Shown: positions 42,862 through 52,139, counted from the stretch's first letter. The stretch is DNA of 64,000 nucleotides from Pelagibius sp965227505 (GCF_965227505.1 NZ_OZ245757.1:1488001-1552000); one strand, 5' to 3'. Notes: a model not told the origin generated them from the letters alone. Made by a program: numbers and translations.

Positions 42862-43794
42862 GTGCCGCGGGTTCTCGTCACCGGAGCCAACGGCTTTATC
42901 GGCGCGGCGCTCAGCCGGCATCTGCTGGCCGCGGGCTGGGAGGTCCGGGGCGCTATCCGACGGCCGCAGGCTAAACTGCCGGCCGGCGTGGAGCCGGCCG
43001 TGGTCGGTGATCTGGACAGCCGGACTGACTGGACCAGGGCACTGGCGGGAAGCCAGGCCGTGGTTCACTGCGCCGCGCGCGTGCACGTGTTCCGCGAAGG
43101 CGCGGCAGACCCCAGCGCGGCCTTTCACCGCGTCAATGTGGAGGGGAGCGCCGCCCTGGCCCGTCAGGCCCTGGGATCGGGCGTGGAGCGGCTGATCTTC
43201 CTGAGTTCGATCGGGGCGGCACAGGCCGCCGTTGACCCCGCCGCGGCAACGTCCTACCAGCAAAGCAAGCTGGACGCCGAGGCCGCCCTTCAGGAAATCA
43301 CCGCCGACAGCCCCATGACCCTGGTCATCCTGCGCCCACCGCTGGTTTACGGACCCGGGGCACCGGGAAACTTCCCCCGCCTCGCAAAGCTGCTGGCAAG
43401 GGGCTTCCCCCTGCCGTTGGCCGGGATCGACAACCGGCGCAGCCTGATCTACCTCGGCAACCTGACGAGCGCCATTGAGGCTGCACTCACCGCCGAGCAC
43501 CCGCCCGCCGCGCCCTTGGCGCTCTGCGACGGCGCCGATTTCTCCACCCCCGCTCTGCTGCGCGCCATGGGCCGGGCCATGGGGCAGCGCGTGCGTCTTT
43601 GGCCCTGCCCGCCCGTCCTGCTTCGCTTCGCCGGGGCCCTGCTGAATCGCCGCACAGCCGTTGCCGCCCTCACCGAATCCCTCGCCATCGATAACCGGCC
43701 CACCTGCGAGGCCCTTGGTTGGACACCCCCCTTCGGTGTAGATGAAGCCCTGGCGGCAAGCCTGGCAGCGACGCCGCAAGAGCCTGAACGCTAG
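42862..43794 (+). CDS. NAD(P)-dependent sugar epimerase/4-ketoreductase (WbpV-like)
   Basis: An extended short-chain dehydrogenase of 310 residues. Nucleotide site TGANGFIG (7-14), catalytic SS (115-116) with Y132-x3-K136 (SYQQSKLDAE), and RPPLVYGPGAPGNFPRLAKLL as in the WbpV/WreQ group, which reduces a 4-keto-6-deoxy-HexNAc to QuiNAc or FucNAc. GTG start at 42862. No separate 4,6-dehydratase besides pseB is present, so a substrate supplied from elsewhere in the genome or a C4-epimerase role are both possible. The gene follows the two glycosyltransferases and precedes waaA in the same direction. Confidence 0.78.
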   Translation: MPRVLVTGANGFIGAALSRHLLAAGWEVRGAIRRPQAKLPAGVEPAVVGDLDSRTDWTRALAGSQAVVHCAARVHVFREGAADPSAAFHRVNVEGSAALARQALGSGVERLIFLSSIGAAQAAVDPAAATSYQQSKLDAEAALQEITADSPMTLVILRPPLVYGPGAPGNFPRLAKLLARGFPLPLAGIDNRRSLIYLGNLTSAIEAALTAEHPPAAPLALCDGADFSTPALLRAMGRAMGQRVRLWPCPPVLLRFAGALLNRRTAVAALTESLAIDNRPTCEALGWTPPFGVDEALAASLAATPQEPER

Positions 43795-43817
43795 AAGCGG
43801 AAGGTACGGACATCGTT

Positions 43818-45179
43818 GTGGGGACACAGGACGTGGAGAACGGCCCCGGGCCGAACGGGAGGAAAGAGACCGGCGGCGGCCTGGGATCGCTTGGCGCCCG
43901 TGCAGCCTACGGTGGCTACGCGCTCCTGGGTACCCTGGCCACGCCGCTGGTGCAGGCGCTCCTGCGGCGCCGGGTGGCGCGGGGGCGGGAAGATCCGCTG
44001 CGTATCGGCGAACGCCTCGGTCGGGCGGGGCTTGCGCGGCCGGAAGGCCGAGTGGTCTGGCTGCATGCCGCGAGCGTCGGTGAGGCGGTCTCGCTGCTGC
44101 CCTTGATCGAGCGGCTGCGGACGGACCGGCCGGACCTCAACCTCCTGATGACCAGCGGCACGGTCACCTCGGCCAGGCTGATGCGGGATCGCTTGCCGAC
44201 GGGGGTGATCCACCAGTTCGTGCCGGTCGACCTGCCCGCCGCCGTCCACCGTTTCCTCGATCACTGGCGACCGGCCCTCGGCCTGATGGTGGAGTCCGAG
44301 TTCTGGCCCAACCTGATCCACATGTCAGCCGCTGCCGGCACCGAACTGGTGCTGCTGAACGGCAGGGTCTCGCCAGCCTCCCACCGCTCCTGGCGGCGTG
44401 TCCGCCCTTTGATTGCCGAGCTCCTGCGCCATTTCAGCATCGTTATGGCACGCTCGCCGCGCGACCTGGCCCATCTGCAGGACCTGGGCGCCATCAACGC
44501 CTCTTGTCCCGGAGACCTGAAGGCCGCCGCTCCGCCGCTGTCCGCCGAGCCCGCATCGCTGGCGGCTATGCGCACCGCCATCGGCGAGCGGCCGGTCTGG
44601 CTCGCCGGCTCCACTCACGCAGGCGAGGACGAAATCGCTGGTGCGGTACACAAGGCCTTGAGCGACCGGCATAGGGGTCTTCTGACCCTGCTGGTGCCGC
44701 GCCACCCCAACCGCGCCGCCGCCGTGCGCAGCGTCCTGCAGGCCCAGGGTCTGAGTGTGGCGCAGCGCAGCCGCGGCGAAGCCGTCACGGCGGCAACGGA
44801 CGTCTATCTGGCCGACACGATGGGCGAGATGGGCCTCTGGCTCCAGCTGAGCGCGGTGGTGTTTCTGGGCGGTTCGCTGGTGCCAACCGGCGGACACAAT
44901 CTTCTGGAGCCGGCCAGACTTGGCTGTGCCGTTCTAACCGGCCCCCACACCGCCAACTTCAGCCAACTGGCCGAAGAAATGCTGGCCGCCGGCGCGCTGC
45001 GCCGGGTCGCGGACAAGGCGGAGCTGGAGGCGGCCGTGGACGCCCTGCTGACAGACCCGGCGGCACGGCGGGCCCTGGCGGCCGCCGCTACGGCCTACGC
45101 CGACGCTCAGGCCGGTGTCCTCGACCGCGTGGTCGCGGCTCTGGCCCCGGCTTTGGATCGGGCGGCCGCCCCACGCTAA
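43818..45179 (+). CDS. waaA: 3-deoxy-D-manno-octulosonic acid (Kdo) transferase
   Basis: Transfers Kdo from CMP-Kdo to lipid A precursors at the inner membrane. A single N-terminal hydrophobic stretch (about 31-47) is followed by the family block VVWLHAASVGEAVSLLPLIERL (79-100), TSGTVTSARLM, and the catalytic-Glu segment LMVESEFWPNLI; the C-terminal domain has the GGSLVPTGGHNLLEPARLG donor site. The length of 453 is typical. The GTG at 43818 gives a polar tail of about 25 residues before the core. Finding it at the end of a Pse cluster is unusual, as it is normally near lipid A genes; an essential gene anchored next to a variable locus. Confidence 0.92.
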   Translation: MGTQDVENGPGPNGRKETGGGLGSLGARAAYGGYALLGTLATPLVQALLRRRVARGREDPLRIGERLGRAGLARPEGRVVWLHAASVGEAVSLLPLIERLRTDRPDLNLLMTSGTVTSARLMRDRLPTGVIHQFVPVDLPAAVHRFLDHWRPALGLMVESEFWPNLIHMSAAAGTELVLLNGRVSPASHRSWRRVRPLIAELLRHFSIVMARSPRDLAHLQDLGAINASCPGDLKAAAPPLSAEPASLAAMRTAIGERPVWLAGSTHAGEDEIAGAVHKALSDRHRGLLTLLVPRHPNRAAAVRSVLQAQGLSVAQRSRGEAVTAATDVYLADTMGEMGLWLQLSAVVFLGGSLVPTGGHNLLEPARLGCAVLTGPHTANFSQLAEEMLAAGALRRVADKAELEAAVDALLTDPAARRALAAAATAYADAQAGVLDRVVAALAPALDRAAAPR

Positions 45180-45239
45180 CGGCTTCCCGCCTCGGTTCAT
45201 CAAAGAAAATTGATTGGCCCCCATGGCGCTCACGCCGCC

Positions 45240-46265
45240 ATGATCGAGGCTATGTCCACGCCAGCCGCCTCACCGACCCGGCGCCGCCTGACTGTCCTGG
45301 GCCTCGCCGCGGTGCTTTTCGCCAGCACCCCCGCGTTTGACGGCGGCGGCGCTTCGGCCAACCCGGACCGCTGGTCACGGGAGTGGCCGCAAACCGACTT
45401 CGCCACAGCCTCCGTCGGCTTTGACGAAATCCGCAGCGGCGGGCCGCCGAAAGACGGCATTCCCTCCATCGACAAACCGGTCTTCAAGGCTGTCGCCGAG
45501 GTCACGGACCTCAGCGCCACCGAACCGGTTATCGGCCTTTCGATCAACGGCGATGCACGGGCCTATCCCCTGCGCATCCTCACCTGGCACGAAATCGTCA
45601 ACGATACCGTCGGCGGCGTACCGGTTTCCGTGACCTACTGCCCGCTCTGCAACTCGGCTGTCGTCTTCGAGCGCACCGTGGCGGGCGAAGTAACCGAGTT
45701 CGGCACCACCGGCAAGCTGCGCAATTCCGACCTCGTCATGTACGACCGCGCGACCGAGAGCTGGTGGCAACAGTTCCTCGGCGAAGCCATCGTCGGGGCG
45801 CGCACGGGCACCCGCCTGACGATCATTCCGGCGCGCCTGGAATCCTGGGAACGCTTTGCCGCGCGCTTCCCCGAAGGCCAGGTGCTGATCCCCAACAATC
45901 CCGGCCTGCGCCCCTATGGCGCCAACCCCTATGTCGGCTATGACAGCGCCTTCGAGCCTTTCCTTTATGACGGCGAAATGCCGGAGGGAATCGCGCCGAT
46001 GCAGCGGGTCGTCGCTGTCGGCGACAAGGCCTGGAGTCTGGCCTTGCTGCGCGAGAAGGGCACAATCGAAGACGGCGACCTGGTCCTGAATTGGGAGCCT
46101 GGGCAAGCCTCAGCCCTCGACACCCGCGCCATCGACGAGGGCCGGGACGTCGGCAACGTGACCGTGCAGCGCTCAGCGGCGGAGGGGATGATCGACGTCG
46201 CCTATGACGTTACCTTCGCCTTCGTCTTTCACGCTTTCCGGCCGGAGTCCGAGATCGTCAAGTAG
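45240..46265 (+). CDS. DUF3179-family exported protein
   Basis: A 341-residue protein with a Tat-like or Sec signal (SPTRRRLTVLGLAAVLFAS) and a single DUF3179 domain. Family markers are AYPLRILTWHEIVNDTVGGVPVSVTYCPLCNSAVVF, a Cys-Pro-Leu-Cys pair that may bind metal or a cofactor, and TGKLRNSDLVMYDRATESWWQQFLGEAIVG. No function is established for this family. ATG 45240 is used; ATG 45252 is equally possible. It is followed 5 bases later by the end of a convergent TetR gene and shows no obvious link to the glycan genes. Confidence 0.85.
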   Translation: MIEAMSTPAASPTRRRLTVLGLAAVLFASTPAFDGGGASANPDRWSREWPQTDFATASVGFDEIRSGGPPKDGIPSIDKPVFKAVAEVTDLSATEPVIGLSINGDARAYPLRILTWHEIVNDTVGGVPVSVTYCPLCNSAVVFERTVAGEVTEFGTTGKLRNSDLVMYDRATESWWQQFLGEAIVGARTGTRLTIIPARLESWERFAARFPEGQVLIPNNPGLRPYGANPYVGYDSAFEPFLYDGEMPEGIAPMQRVVAVGDKAWSLALLREKGTIEDGDLVLNWEPGQASALDTRAIDEGRDVGNVTVQRSAAEGMIDVAYDVTFAFVFHAFRPESEIVK

Positions 46266-46270
46266 CGGGC

Positions 46271-46942
46271 TCACACCGGTTGGTGGAGCTTCAGGAAGCT
46301 CTCCACCGAGCGCTTCACATGCGCCTCGATTTCCGCTTCGGTCACTTGCTGCTGCACGCCCAGGATGGCCCGCATGTGCAGCGGGTCTTTCAGCATGGTC
46401 ATGAACTGGACGGCGGCGCCTTCGGGATCCGGCAGGTGGAGCCGGCCGCAGCGGTGCTGCTCCTCAAAGTAAGGCGCCACCGTGGCGACCCAGCGGAGCG
46501 GCCCGCAGTCGAAGAAGGTCTGACCCAGCTCCGGGAAGCGCCCCGCCTCGGCAACCACGATGCGAAAGAGGGAAACGGCTTCCGGAGAGGTCACCAGCGG
46601 CAGGAAGCGGCGGCCCAGATCTGAGAGCACCTCTTCGGGCTCAAGATCCGGGTCCAGGTGCAGGTGGCCGATGCCGGCAACACTGTCGCAGTGACCCATC
46701 ATGACCGCGGCAAAGAGCGCGTCCTTGCCCGGAAAATGACTGTAGACCGTCCGTTTCGAGACCTCCGCCTTGGCGGCGATGGCGTCCATCGAGACCGCGC
46801 CATAACCCTGATGCAGGAACAGCTCGGCCGCCGCCAAGACAATCGCCTGCTGTTTGGGCGATAGCGGTTCTTCGGCCTTTTTTCGGGGGGCCTCTCCCGG
46901 GTGTTCCGTCAGGAGGCTGTCATCAGTAATCGATTGCGACAT
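46271..46942 (-). CDS. TetR/AcrR-family repressor
   Basis: A 223-residue repressor. The helix-turn-helix domain occupies residues 29-76 with the recognition region AEVSKRTVYSHFPGKDALFAAV; the C-terminal ligand domain resembles the AefR-type (LFRIVVAEAGRFPELGQTFFDCG). It is divergent from an RND exporter operon. The 134-base gap contains a perfect inverted repeat overlapping the exporter promoter, so it very likely represses that operon and perhaps itself, with an effector unknown. Confidence 0.88.
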   Translation of the reverse strand: MSQSITDDSLLTEHPGEAPRKKAEEPLSPKQQAIVLAAAELFLHQGYGAVSMDAIAAKAEVSKRTVYSHFPGKDALFAAVMMGHCDSVAGIGHLHLDPDLEPEEVLSDLGRRFLPLVTSPEAVSLFRIVVAEAGRFPELGQTFFDCGPLRWVATVAPYFEEQHRCGRLHLPDPEGAAVQFMTMLKDPLHMRAILGVQQQVTEAEIEAHVKRSVESFLKLHQPV

Positions 46943-46952
46943 AACCGGCGGC

Positions 46953-47014
46953 TTGACTTTGGGTTCAGATTCCTCTGTAAACTGTCGAGGTAAACTGCAC
47001 GGTGTAGTTTACCT
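46953..47014 (+). promoter_or_regulatory. Promoter and TetR-type operator of the RND operon
   Basis: TTGACT (46953-46958) and TGTAAA (46976-46981) are spaced by 17 bases. AGGTAAACT (46988-46996) and AGTTTACCT (47006-47014) form a perfect 9-bp inverted repeat with a 9-base centre. A third copy of the half-site, GTAAACTG (46977-46984), repeats directly 13 bases upstream of the one at 46990-46997 and overlaps the -10 box. Bound repressor would cover the start site. Confidence 0.68.
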
Positions 47015-47076
47015 CTATAGCATCTCCCCGACGCTAGCACAATCGCAGGCAGGCGGGCGACCACAGGACGGCAATC

Positions 47077-49500
47077 ATGGCAGATTCCAGGAAAACCAAG
47101 GCCGAGAGCGGCGACCCGTCGGGCTCCGGACCCGCATCGCCCGGGGGGCCCAACGGTCCAGAAAGCGCGCGGGCCGGTTGGATCGTCCCCTATGCCTGGC
47201 TGATGATCCGCTACCGCTGGCTGGTCATTCTGCTGTGCCTTGCCGCCGCAGCCGGCTTCGCCAGCGGCGGCCAGTTTCTAGGCTTCTCCACCGACTACCG
47301 GGTCTTTTTCAGCAAGGAAAACCCCCAACTCACCGCCTTTGAGGCGATGCAGCAGGTCTACACGAAGGACGACAACATCCTCTTCGTCCTGCAGCCCAAG
47401 GAGGGGGAGGTCTTCACCGAGAAGACCCTGCGGGCGATCCAGGACCTGACGGAGCAGTCCTGGCAACTGCCCTACTCGCGCCGTGTCGATTCGATCACGA
47501 ACTTCCAGCACAGCTACGCCGAGGGCGACGATCTGACCGTGGAGGATCTGGTGCCCCGCCGCGAGGCGCTGACCCCGGAGCGCATTGCGGCAATCCGCTC
47601 CGTGGCCCTGAGCGAGCCGCTTCTGGTGAACCGTCTGATCTCCCCGGACGCGCGCACGACGGGCGTCAACGTCACGCTCACCTTGCCGGGCGAAAGCGAG
47701 GCCGAAGTACCGACCGCAATGGCGGCGGCGCGCGAGATGATTGCCGCTTTCGAGGCGGCGAACCCGGAGATCATCGTGGCCACCACCGGACTGGTGGCGC
47801 TGAACAACGCCTTCAGCGAGGCAAGCTTCGTCGACCTCTCGACCCTGATTCCCATCATGTACGGCATTATCGTCGCCGGCCTCCTGATCTTCCTGCGCTC
47901 GGTGGCCGGTACGGTGGTGACGGTTCTGGTCATCGGCCTTTCCGCCGGGACCGCGATGGGCCTGACCGGCTGGCTGGGAATCAACCTGACGCCCCCCTCC
48001 TCCACGGCGCCGACCATAATCCTCACCCTCGCGGTGGCGGACAGCATCCACGTTCTGGTGACCCTGCTTCACGCCATGCGTCATGGCGCCAGCAAGCAGG
48101 AGGCCATCGTCGAGTCCCTGCGGGTGAACTTCCATCCGGTCTTCCTGACCTCGCTGACCACCGCCATCGGATTCCTCTCGCTGAACTTCAGCGATGCGCC
48201 CCCCTTCCGCGATCTCGGCAATATCACCGCCATCGGCGTTATGGCGGCCTGGATCTACTCCGTCACCTTTTTGCCCGCCTTCCTTGCGGTGGTGCCACTG
48301 CGCGTCAAGCAGCAGACGGAAGCACGCAGCGATCTGATGCAGAAGCTGGCCGAGTTCGTGCTGCGCCGCCGGCAGGTGCTGCTCTACGGCATGTCGGCCC
48401 TGGTGATCGCCCTGGCGGTCTGGATCCCGCGGATCGAGCTGAACGATCAGTTCGTGAACTACTTCGATCCCAGCATCCAGTTCCGCGCCGACACCGACTT
48501 CGCGATGGAGAATCTTTCCGGCATCTACCAGATCGAGTTTTCGCTGCCGGCCGCCGCGGAAGGCGGCATCAGCGAGCCGGAGTATCTGGCGAAGGTCGAT
48601 GCGTTCTCACAGTGGTTGCGCGAACAGCCGGGCGTGGTGCACGTCCAGACCATCACCGACATCTTCCGGCGACTGAACAAGAACATGCACGCCGACGATC
48701 CGGACTGGTACCGTCTGCCCGACGAGCGGGACCTCGCGGCGCAGTACCTGCTGCTCTTCGAAATGTCGCTGCCCTACGGCCTTGATCTCAACAACCAGAT
48801 CAACGTCGACAAGTCCTCCATGCGGTTCCTGGCCACGCTGGAGAACATCACCACCCGCGAAGCGCGGGTCCTGAAGCAGAACTCGGAAGCCTGGATCGCC
48901 GACAACATTCCGGCCTCGGCGACCGAGGCGACCAGTCCCTTCGTGATGTTCGCCTATATCTCCGAGCGCAACATCCAGTCCATGCTCTTCGGCACCGGCC
49001 TGGCGCTGGTCCTGATCTCGCTGTCGCTGATCGTCGCTCTGCGCAGTCTCAGGATCGGCACGCTCAGTATCGTGCCCAACGTCATCCCGGCGGTCATGGC
49101 CTTCGGGATCTGGGGGCTTCTGGTGGGCGAGATCGGCCTTGCGTCCTCGGTGGTCGCGGCAACCAGCCTGGGCATCATCGTCGACGACTGCGTCCATTTC
49201 CTCAGCAAGTACCTGCGCGCCCGGCGGGAGAAGGGCGCCAGCCCGGAGGATGCCGTGCGCTACGCTTTCGCCACAGTCGGGCGCGCCCTCGTGGTGACCT
49301 CCGCGGTCCTGGTTGCCGGCTTTGCCGTGCTCGCGCTTTCAGCCTTCCAGCTGAACCAGAGCCTCGGCCTGCTGACGGCGCTGGCGATCTTTGCCGCGCT
49401 GGTCGCCGACTTCCTGCTCCTGCCCCCTCTCTTGCTTGCGATCGACAAGGAGAAGAAGCATGCCCAACACCCCAAAGCCCTTCCTCAAGTCGGTGAATAG
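47077..49500 (+). CDS. RND-superfamily (MMPL-type) exporter
   Basis: An 807-residue inner-membrane transporter. It has TM1 near 45-65 after a polar Gly/Pro-rich tail, a periplasmic domain, a five-helix group (about 245-410) with FLTSLTTAIGFLSLNFSDAPPF, a second periplasmic domain, and a matching second helix group with GIIVDDCVHFLSKYLRARRE. This is the internally repeated layout of hopanoid- or lipid-exporting RND proteins (HpnN-like) rather than drug pumps. ATG 47077 has AGGA 9 bases upstream. Its 3' end overlaps the next gene by 41 bases. The neighbours encode a LolA-like protein and an outer-membrane barrel, suggesting lipid movement across the envelope. Confidence 0.87.
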   Translation: MADSRKTKAESGDPSGSGPASPGGPNGPESARAGWIVPYAWLMIRYRWLVILLCLAAAAGFASGGQFLGFSTDYRVFFSKENPQLTAFEAMQQVYTKDDNILFVLQPKEGEVFTEKTLRAIQDLTEQSWQLPYSRRVDSITNFQHSYAEGDDLTVEDLVPRREALTPERIAAIRSVALSEPLLVNRLISPDARTTGVNVTLTLPGESEAEVPTAMAAAREMIAAFEAANPEIIVATTGLVALNNAFSEASFVDLSTLIPIMYGIIVAGLLIFLRSVAGTVVTVLVIGLSAGTAMGLTGWLGINLTPPSSTAPTIILTLAVADSIHVLVTLLHAMRHGASKQEAIVESLRVNFHPVFLTSLTTAIGFLSLNFSDAPPFRDLGNITAIGVMAAWIYSVTFLPAFLAVVPLRVKQQTEARSDLMQKLAEFVLRRRQVLLYGMSALVIALAVWIPRIELNDQFVNYFDPSIQFRADTDFAMENLSGIYQIEFSLPAAAEGGISEPEYLAKVDAFSQWLREQPGVVHVQTITDIFRRLNKNMHADDPDWYRLPDERDLAAQYLLLFEMSLPYGLDLNNQINVDKSSMRFLATLENITTREARVLKQNSEAWIADNIPASATEATSPFVMFAYISERNIQSMLFGTGLALVLISLSLIVALRSLRIGTLSIVPNVIPAVMAFGIWGLLVGEIGLASSVVAATSLGIIVDDCVHFLSKYLRARREKGASPEDAVRYAFATVGRALVVTSAVLVAGFAVLALSAFQLNQSLGLLTALAIFAALVADFLLLPPLLLAIDKEKKHAQHPKALPQVGE

Positions 49501-50299
49501 CCGGGCGCTGGCTGCAGCGCTGGCCGTCCTCCCGTTGGGCGCAGCGGCCGCTCTCGCCGAGACGCCCGAGGAAAAGGGCCTCGCCATCGCCGAGGAGGTG
49601 GACCGCCGCGACCTCGGTTTCGGCGACTCCGCTTCCACCCTGAAGATGGTGCTGACCAACAAGCAGGGCCAGAGCAGCACCCGCGAGCTGCGCATCCAGA
49701 CCCTGGAGGTCCCCGAGCGCTCTGAGGGTGACAAATCGCTGGTCGTCTTCGACCATCCCCGCGATATCGAAGGCACGGCTTTCCTCAGCTTCACCAAGAT
49801 CCTCGATCCCGACGACCAATGGCTCTACCTGCCGGCTCTGAAGCGGGTAAAGCGCATCTCCTCGGCCAACAAGTCCGGACCCTTCGTCGGCAGCGAGTTC
49901 GCCTACGAAGACCTGCTGTCGCAAGAGGTCGACAAGTACAGCTACCGCTGGCTGCGCGACGAGCCCTGTGGCGAAGCGGCGCAAGGCCTGGACTGCTTCG
50001 TCATCGAGCGCTTTCCACGCTATGAGAACTCCGGCTATACGCGCCAGGTGACCTGGATCGATCAGCAGGAATACCGGCCGATCAGGATCGACTTCTACGA
50101 CCGCAAGGACTCCTTGCTGAAGACCCTCAGCCTCAGCCAGTACAACCAGTATCTCGACCAGTACTGGCGGGCGGACGACCAGCACATGGTGAACCACCAG
50201 ACCGGAAAAACGACGCGGCTGACCTTCGATGAGTGGGAGTTCCGGGTCGGCGTGAATGAGCGCGACTTCAACCCCAACCGCCTGAAGCGGCTGCGCTGA
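49460..50299 (+). CDS. LolA-like outer-membrane lipoprotein-sorting protein
   Basis: A 279-residue periplasmic protein with signal peptide cleaved after about AAAALA (33-34). The mature part resembles the COG2834 type of LolA-fold proteins: TLKMVLTNKQGQSSTRELRIQ, then a long beta-rich segment with KSLVVFDHPRDIEGTAFLSFTK, WLYLPALKRVKRISSANKSGPFVGSEFAYEDL, typical of proteins beside MMPL-type RND exporters. ATG 49460 lies inside the RND gene and has AAGGAG 8 bases upstream. It likely shuttles a lipid or binds a substrate delivered by the exporter. Confidence 0.85.
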   Translation: MPNTPKPFLKSVNSRALAAALAVLPLGAAAALAETPEEKGLAIAEEVDRRDLGFGDSASTLKMVLTNKQGQSSTRELRIQTLEVPERSEGDKSLVVFDHPRDIEGTAFLSFTKILDPDDQWLYLPALKRVKRISSANKSGPFVGSEFAYEDLLSQEVDKYSYRWLRDEPCGEAAQGLDCFVIERFPRYENSGYTRQVTWIDQQEYRPIRIDFYDRKDSLLKTLSLSQYNQYLDQYWRADDQHMVNHQTGKTTRLTFDEWEFRVGVNERDFNPNRLKRLR

Positions 50300-50301
50300 G
50301 C

Positions 50302-51534
50302 ATGCCGCGTCTGGGAAGACCGGGGGCGGTGAGCCTTCTCGCCGCCTCTTTCGTGCTTGGGTTTGCACTTCCGCAGTCCGCTTCAGGCCAGGACTTCGAC
50401 TTCTCCGGCTTCGTGGCCGGGGAAGTTCGCGCCTTTCCGGAGGGTGCCAAGTTTCCGGACCAGGACGACAGCCACATCTCCCCCTCTCTGGTCCTGCAGC
50501 CGGAGCTGCGCTATCGCTGGAACCGCCGGGACGACCGCATCACCTTCATCCCCTTCCTGCGGATCGACGCCGACGACGACAACCGCACCCACGCCGACAT
50601 CCGCGAGCTGAGCTGGTATCACGCCGAGGATGACTGGGACACGGTGGTCGGTATCAGCAAGGTCTTCTGGGGCGTCGTCGAATCCCGCCACCTGGTCGAC
50701 ATCGTCAACCAGACAGACCTGGTGGAAAGCCCCGATCAGGAAGACAAGCTGGGCCAGCCGATGCTTAACCTGAACCTGCTGCGGGACTGGGGCACGCTCA
50801 GCTTCTTCGTCCTGCCAGGTTTTCGTGAGCGCACTTTCCCCGACGACGACGCGCGCCTGCGTGGCCCCCTGCCGATCGACGACGACGATGTCTCCTACGA
50901 ATCCGGCCTGGAGGAATGGAACGTCGACTTCGCCCTGCGCTACTCCCAGACCTTCGGGGGTTGGGACATCGGCCTCGCACACTTCTACGGCACCAGCCGC
51001 GAGCCACGGCTGATCCCGCGGGCCGATGGCGACGGCAACCTCTCCTTCCGACAGCGCTACGACCTGATCCACCAGACCAGTCTGGATGCCCAGTACACGA
51101 CCGGCCCCTGGCTGCTGAAGCTGGAGGCGCTCACCCGCGACGGCCATGACGGCGACCGCTTCTTCGCCGCCGTCGGAGGGTTCGAGTACACCCTCTTCGG
51201 TATCTTTGAAAGCGCCGCAGATCTCGGCCTGCTGGCCGAATACCTGCACGACGGCCGCGACGACGAAACCCCAGCAACGCCTTTCGAAGACGATCTCTTT
51301 CTCGGCGCCCGCCTGGCATTGAACGACGTCGAGGACACCGAACTGCTGGCCGGGGTGATCCTGGATGCCGATCAGGAAGAGCGAATCTTCAGCGTCGAGT
51401 TCGAACGGCGCCTCAGCGACAGTCTGAATCTCGAGATCGAAGGTCAGCTCTTCGACAACATCGACGAAAACGGCCTCTTGAGCGGCTTCGAGAAGGACAG
51501 CTTCCTCGAAATCAGGCTCTCCTGGTTCTTCTGA
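50302..51534 (+). CDS. Outer-membrane beta-barrel protein of the RND operon
   Basis: A 410-residue protein with a signal peptide ending near SASGQ. The rest is a series of alternating polar/aromatic strands separated by acidic turns (DADDDNRT, PDDDARL, DDDDVSYE) and it ends in RLSWFF, a terminal aromatic as required for BAM insertion. No enzyme motif. Proteins of this kind occur directly downstream of the LolA-like partner of RND exporters, and may form the outer-membrane part of the route. It starts only two bases after the previous stop. Named family uncertain. Confidence 0.75.
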   Translation: MPRLGRPGAVSLLAASFVLGFALPQSASGQDFDFSGFVAGEVRAFPEGAKFPDQDDSHISPSLVLQPELRYRWNRRDDRITFIPFLRIDADDDNRTHADIRELSWYHAEDDWDTVVGISKVFWGVVESRHLVDIVNQTDLVESPDQEDKLGQPMLNLNLLRDWGTLSFFVLPGFRERTFPDDDARLRGPLPIDDDDVSYESGLEEWNVDFALRYSQTFGGWDIGLAHFYGTSREPRLIPRADGDGNLSFRQRYDLIHQTSLDAQYTTGPWLLKLEALTRDGHDGDRFFAAVGGFEYTLFGIFESAADLGLLAEYLHDGRDDETPATPFEDDLFLGARLALNDVEDTELLAGVILDADQEERIFSVEFERRLSDSLNLEIEGQLFDNIDENGLLSGFEKDSFLEIRLSWFF

Positions 51535-51770
51535 TGCAGGACCCCTGCGTCGCTGGACCAAGGTACAGACAGCCGGCCGACTCGGGCGCTGCAGCGCACC
51601 ATCAAGCCGAGCTGCGCGCTGATGTCAGGCTTGTTGGCGGGCTTCGGCCCAGCTAGACTCTCTGGAAACAGGTGCCCGGGCGCCCGATCGGGGGGTCTTG
51701 CGGCACTGTAAACGCAGACTCCTCATGGGCGCCCAGGCTGCTCCCTAGCAGCTTGGAAGGAGGAGTTGTC

Positions 51771-52139
51771 ATGAACACCTCGGTCAAGAGACGATGGATC
51801 ACCGAGCATCGCGGCTGGGAGGATTTCTGCTCGGCCGGCCTGGGCCTGTTGATCGTCCTCTCGCCCATTCTTGTCGGAACCGAAGCCAACACGGCCGTCG
51901 CAATCAGCACCGGCCTCGTCGGCGTGCTCATCACTATGGTGGCCCTGCTGGAAGTCATGTCGTTGCAGCGATGGGAAGAGGCCGTTGAGCTTGTCTGCGG
52001 CCTCTGGATTGTTGCGGCCCCCTTCGTGCTCGACTACGGCGGCGCGCTTCGCACCGTGCATATTGTGCTTGGCGGTGCTGTGGCCGCTCTGGCCCTCTTG
52101 GAACTCTGGCAGGACCGCAAGAGGACCCTGACCGACTGA
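51771..52139 (+). CDS. SPW-repeat small membrane protein
   Basis: A 122-residue protein with four hydrophobic helices in two pairs. Each half has the SPW-repeat pattern: WEDFCSAGLGLLIVLSPILVG and WEEAVELVCGLWIVAAPFVLDY, where the motif Ser-Pro-Trp is relaxed to SPI and APF. The charged flanks (KRRWITEHRGWED at the start, QDRKRTLTD at the end) set its orientation. The function of the family is unknown. ATG 51771 has an excellent GGAAGGAGGAG ribosome site 6 bases upstream, and upstream open frame is not used. It stands alone. Confidence 0.82.
   Translation: MNTSVKRRWITEHRGWEDFCSAGLGLLIVLSPILVGTEANTAVAISTGLVGVLITMVALLEVMSLQRWEEAVELVCGLWIVAAPFVLDYGGALRTVHIVLGGAVAALALLELWQDRKRTLTD

Noticed and set aside
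42175..43827. A 550-codon minus-strand frame across the GT2 and epimerase genes
   Set aside because: It crosses two well-supported plus-strand genes and has no recognisable domain.
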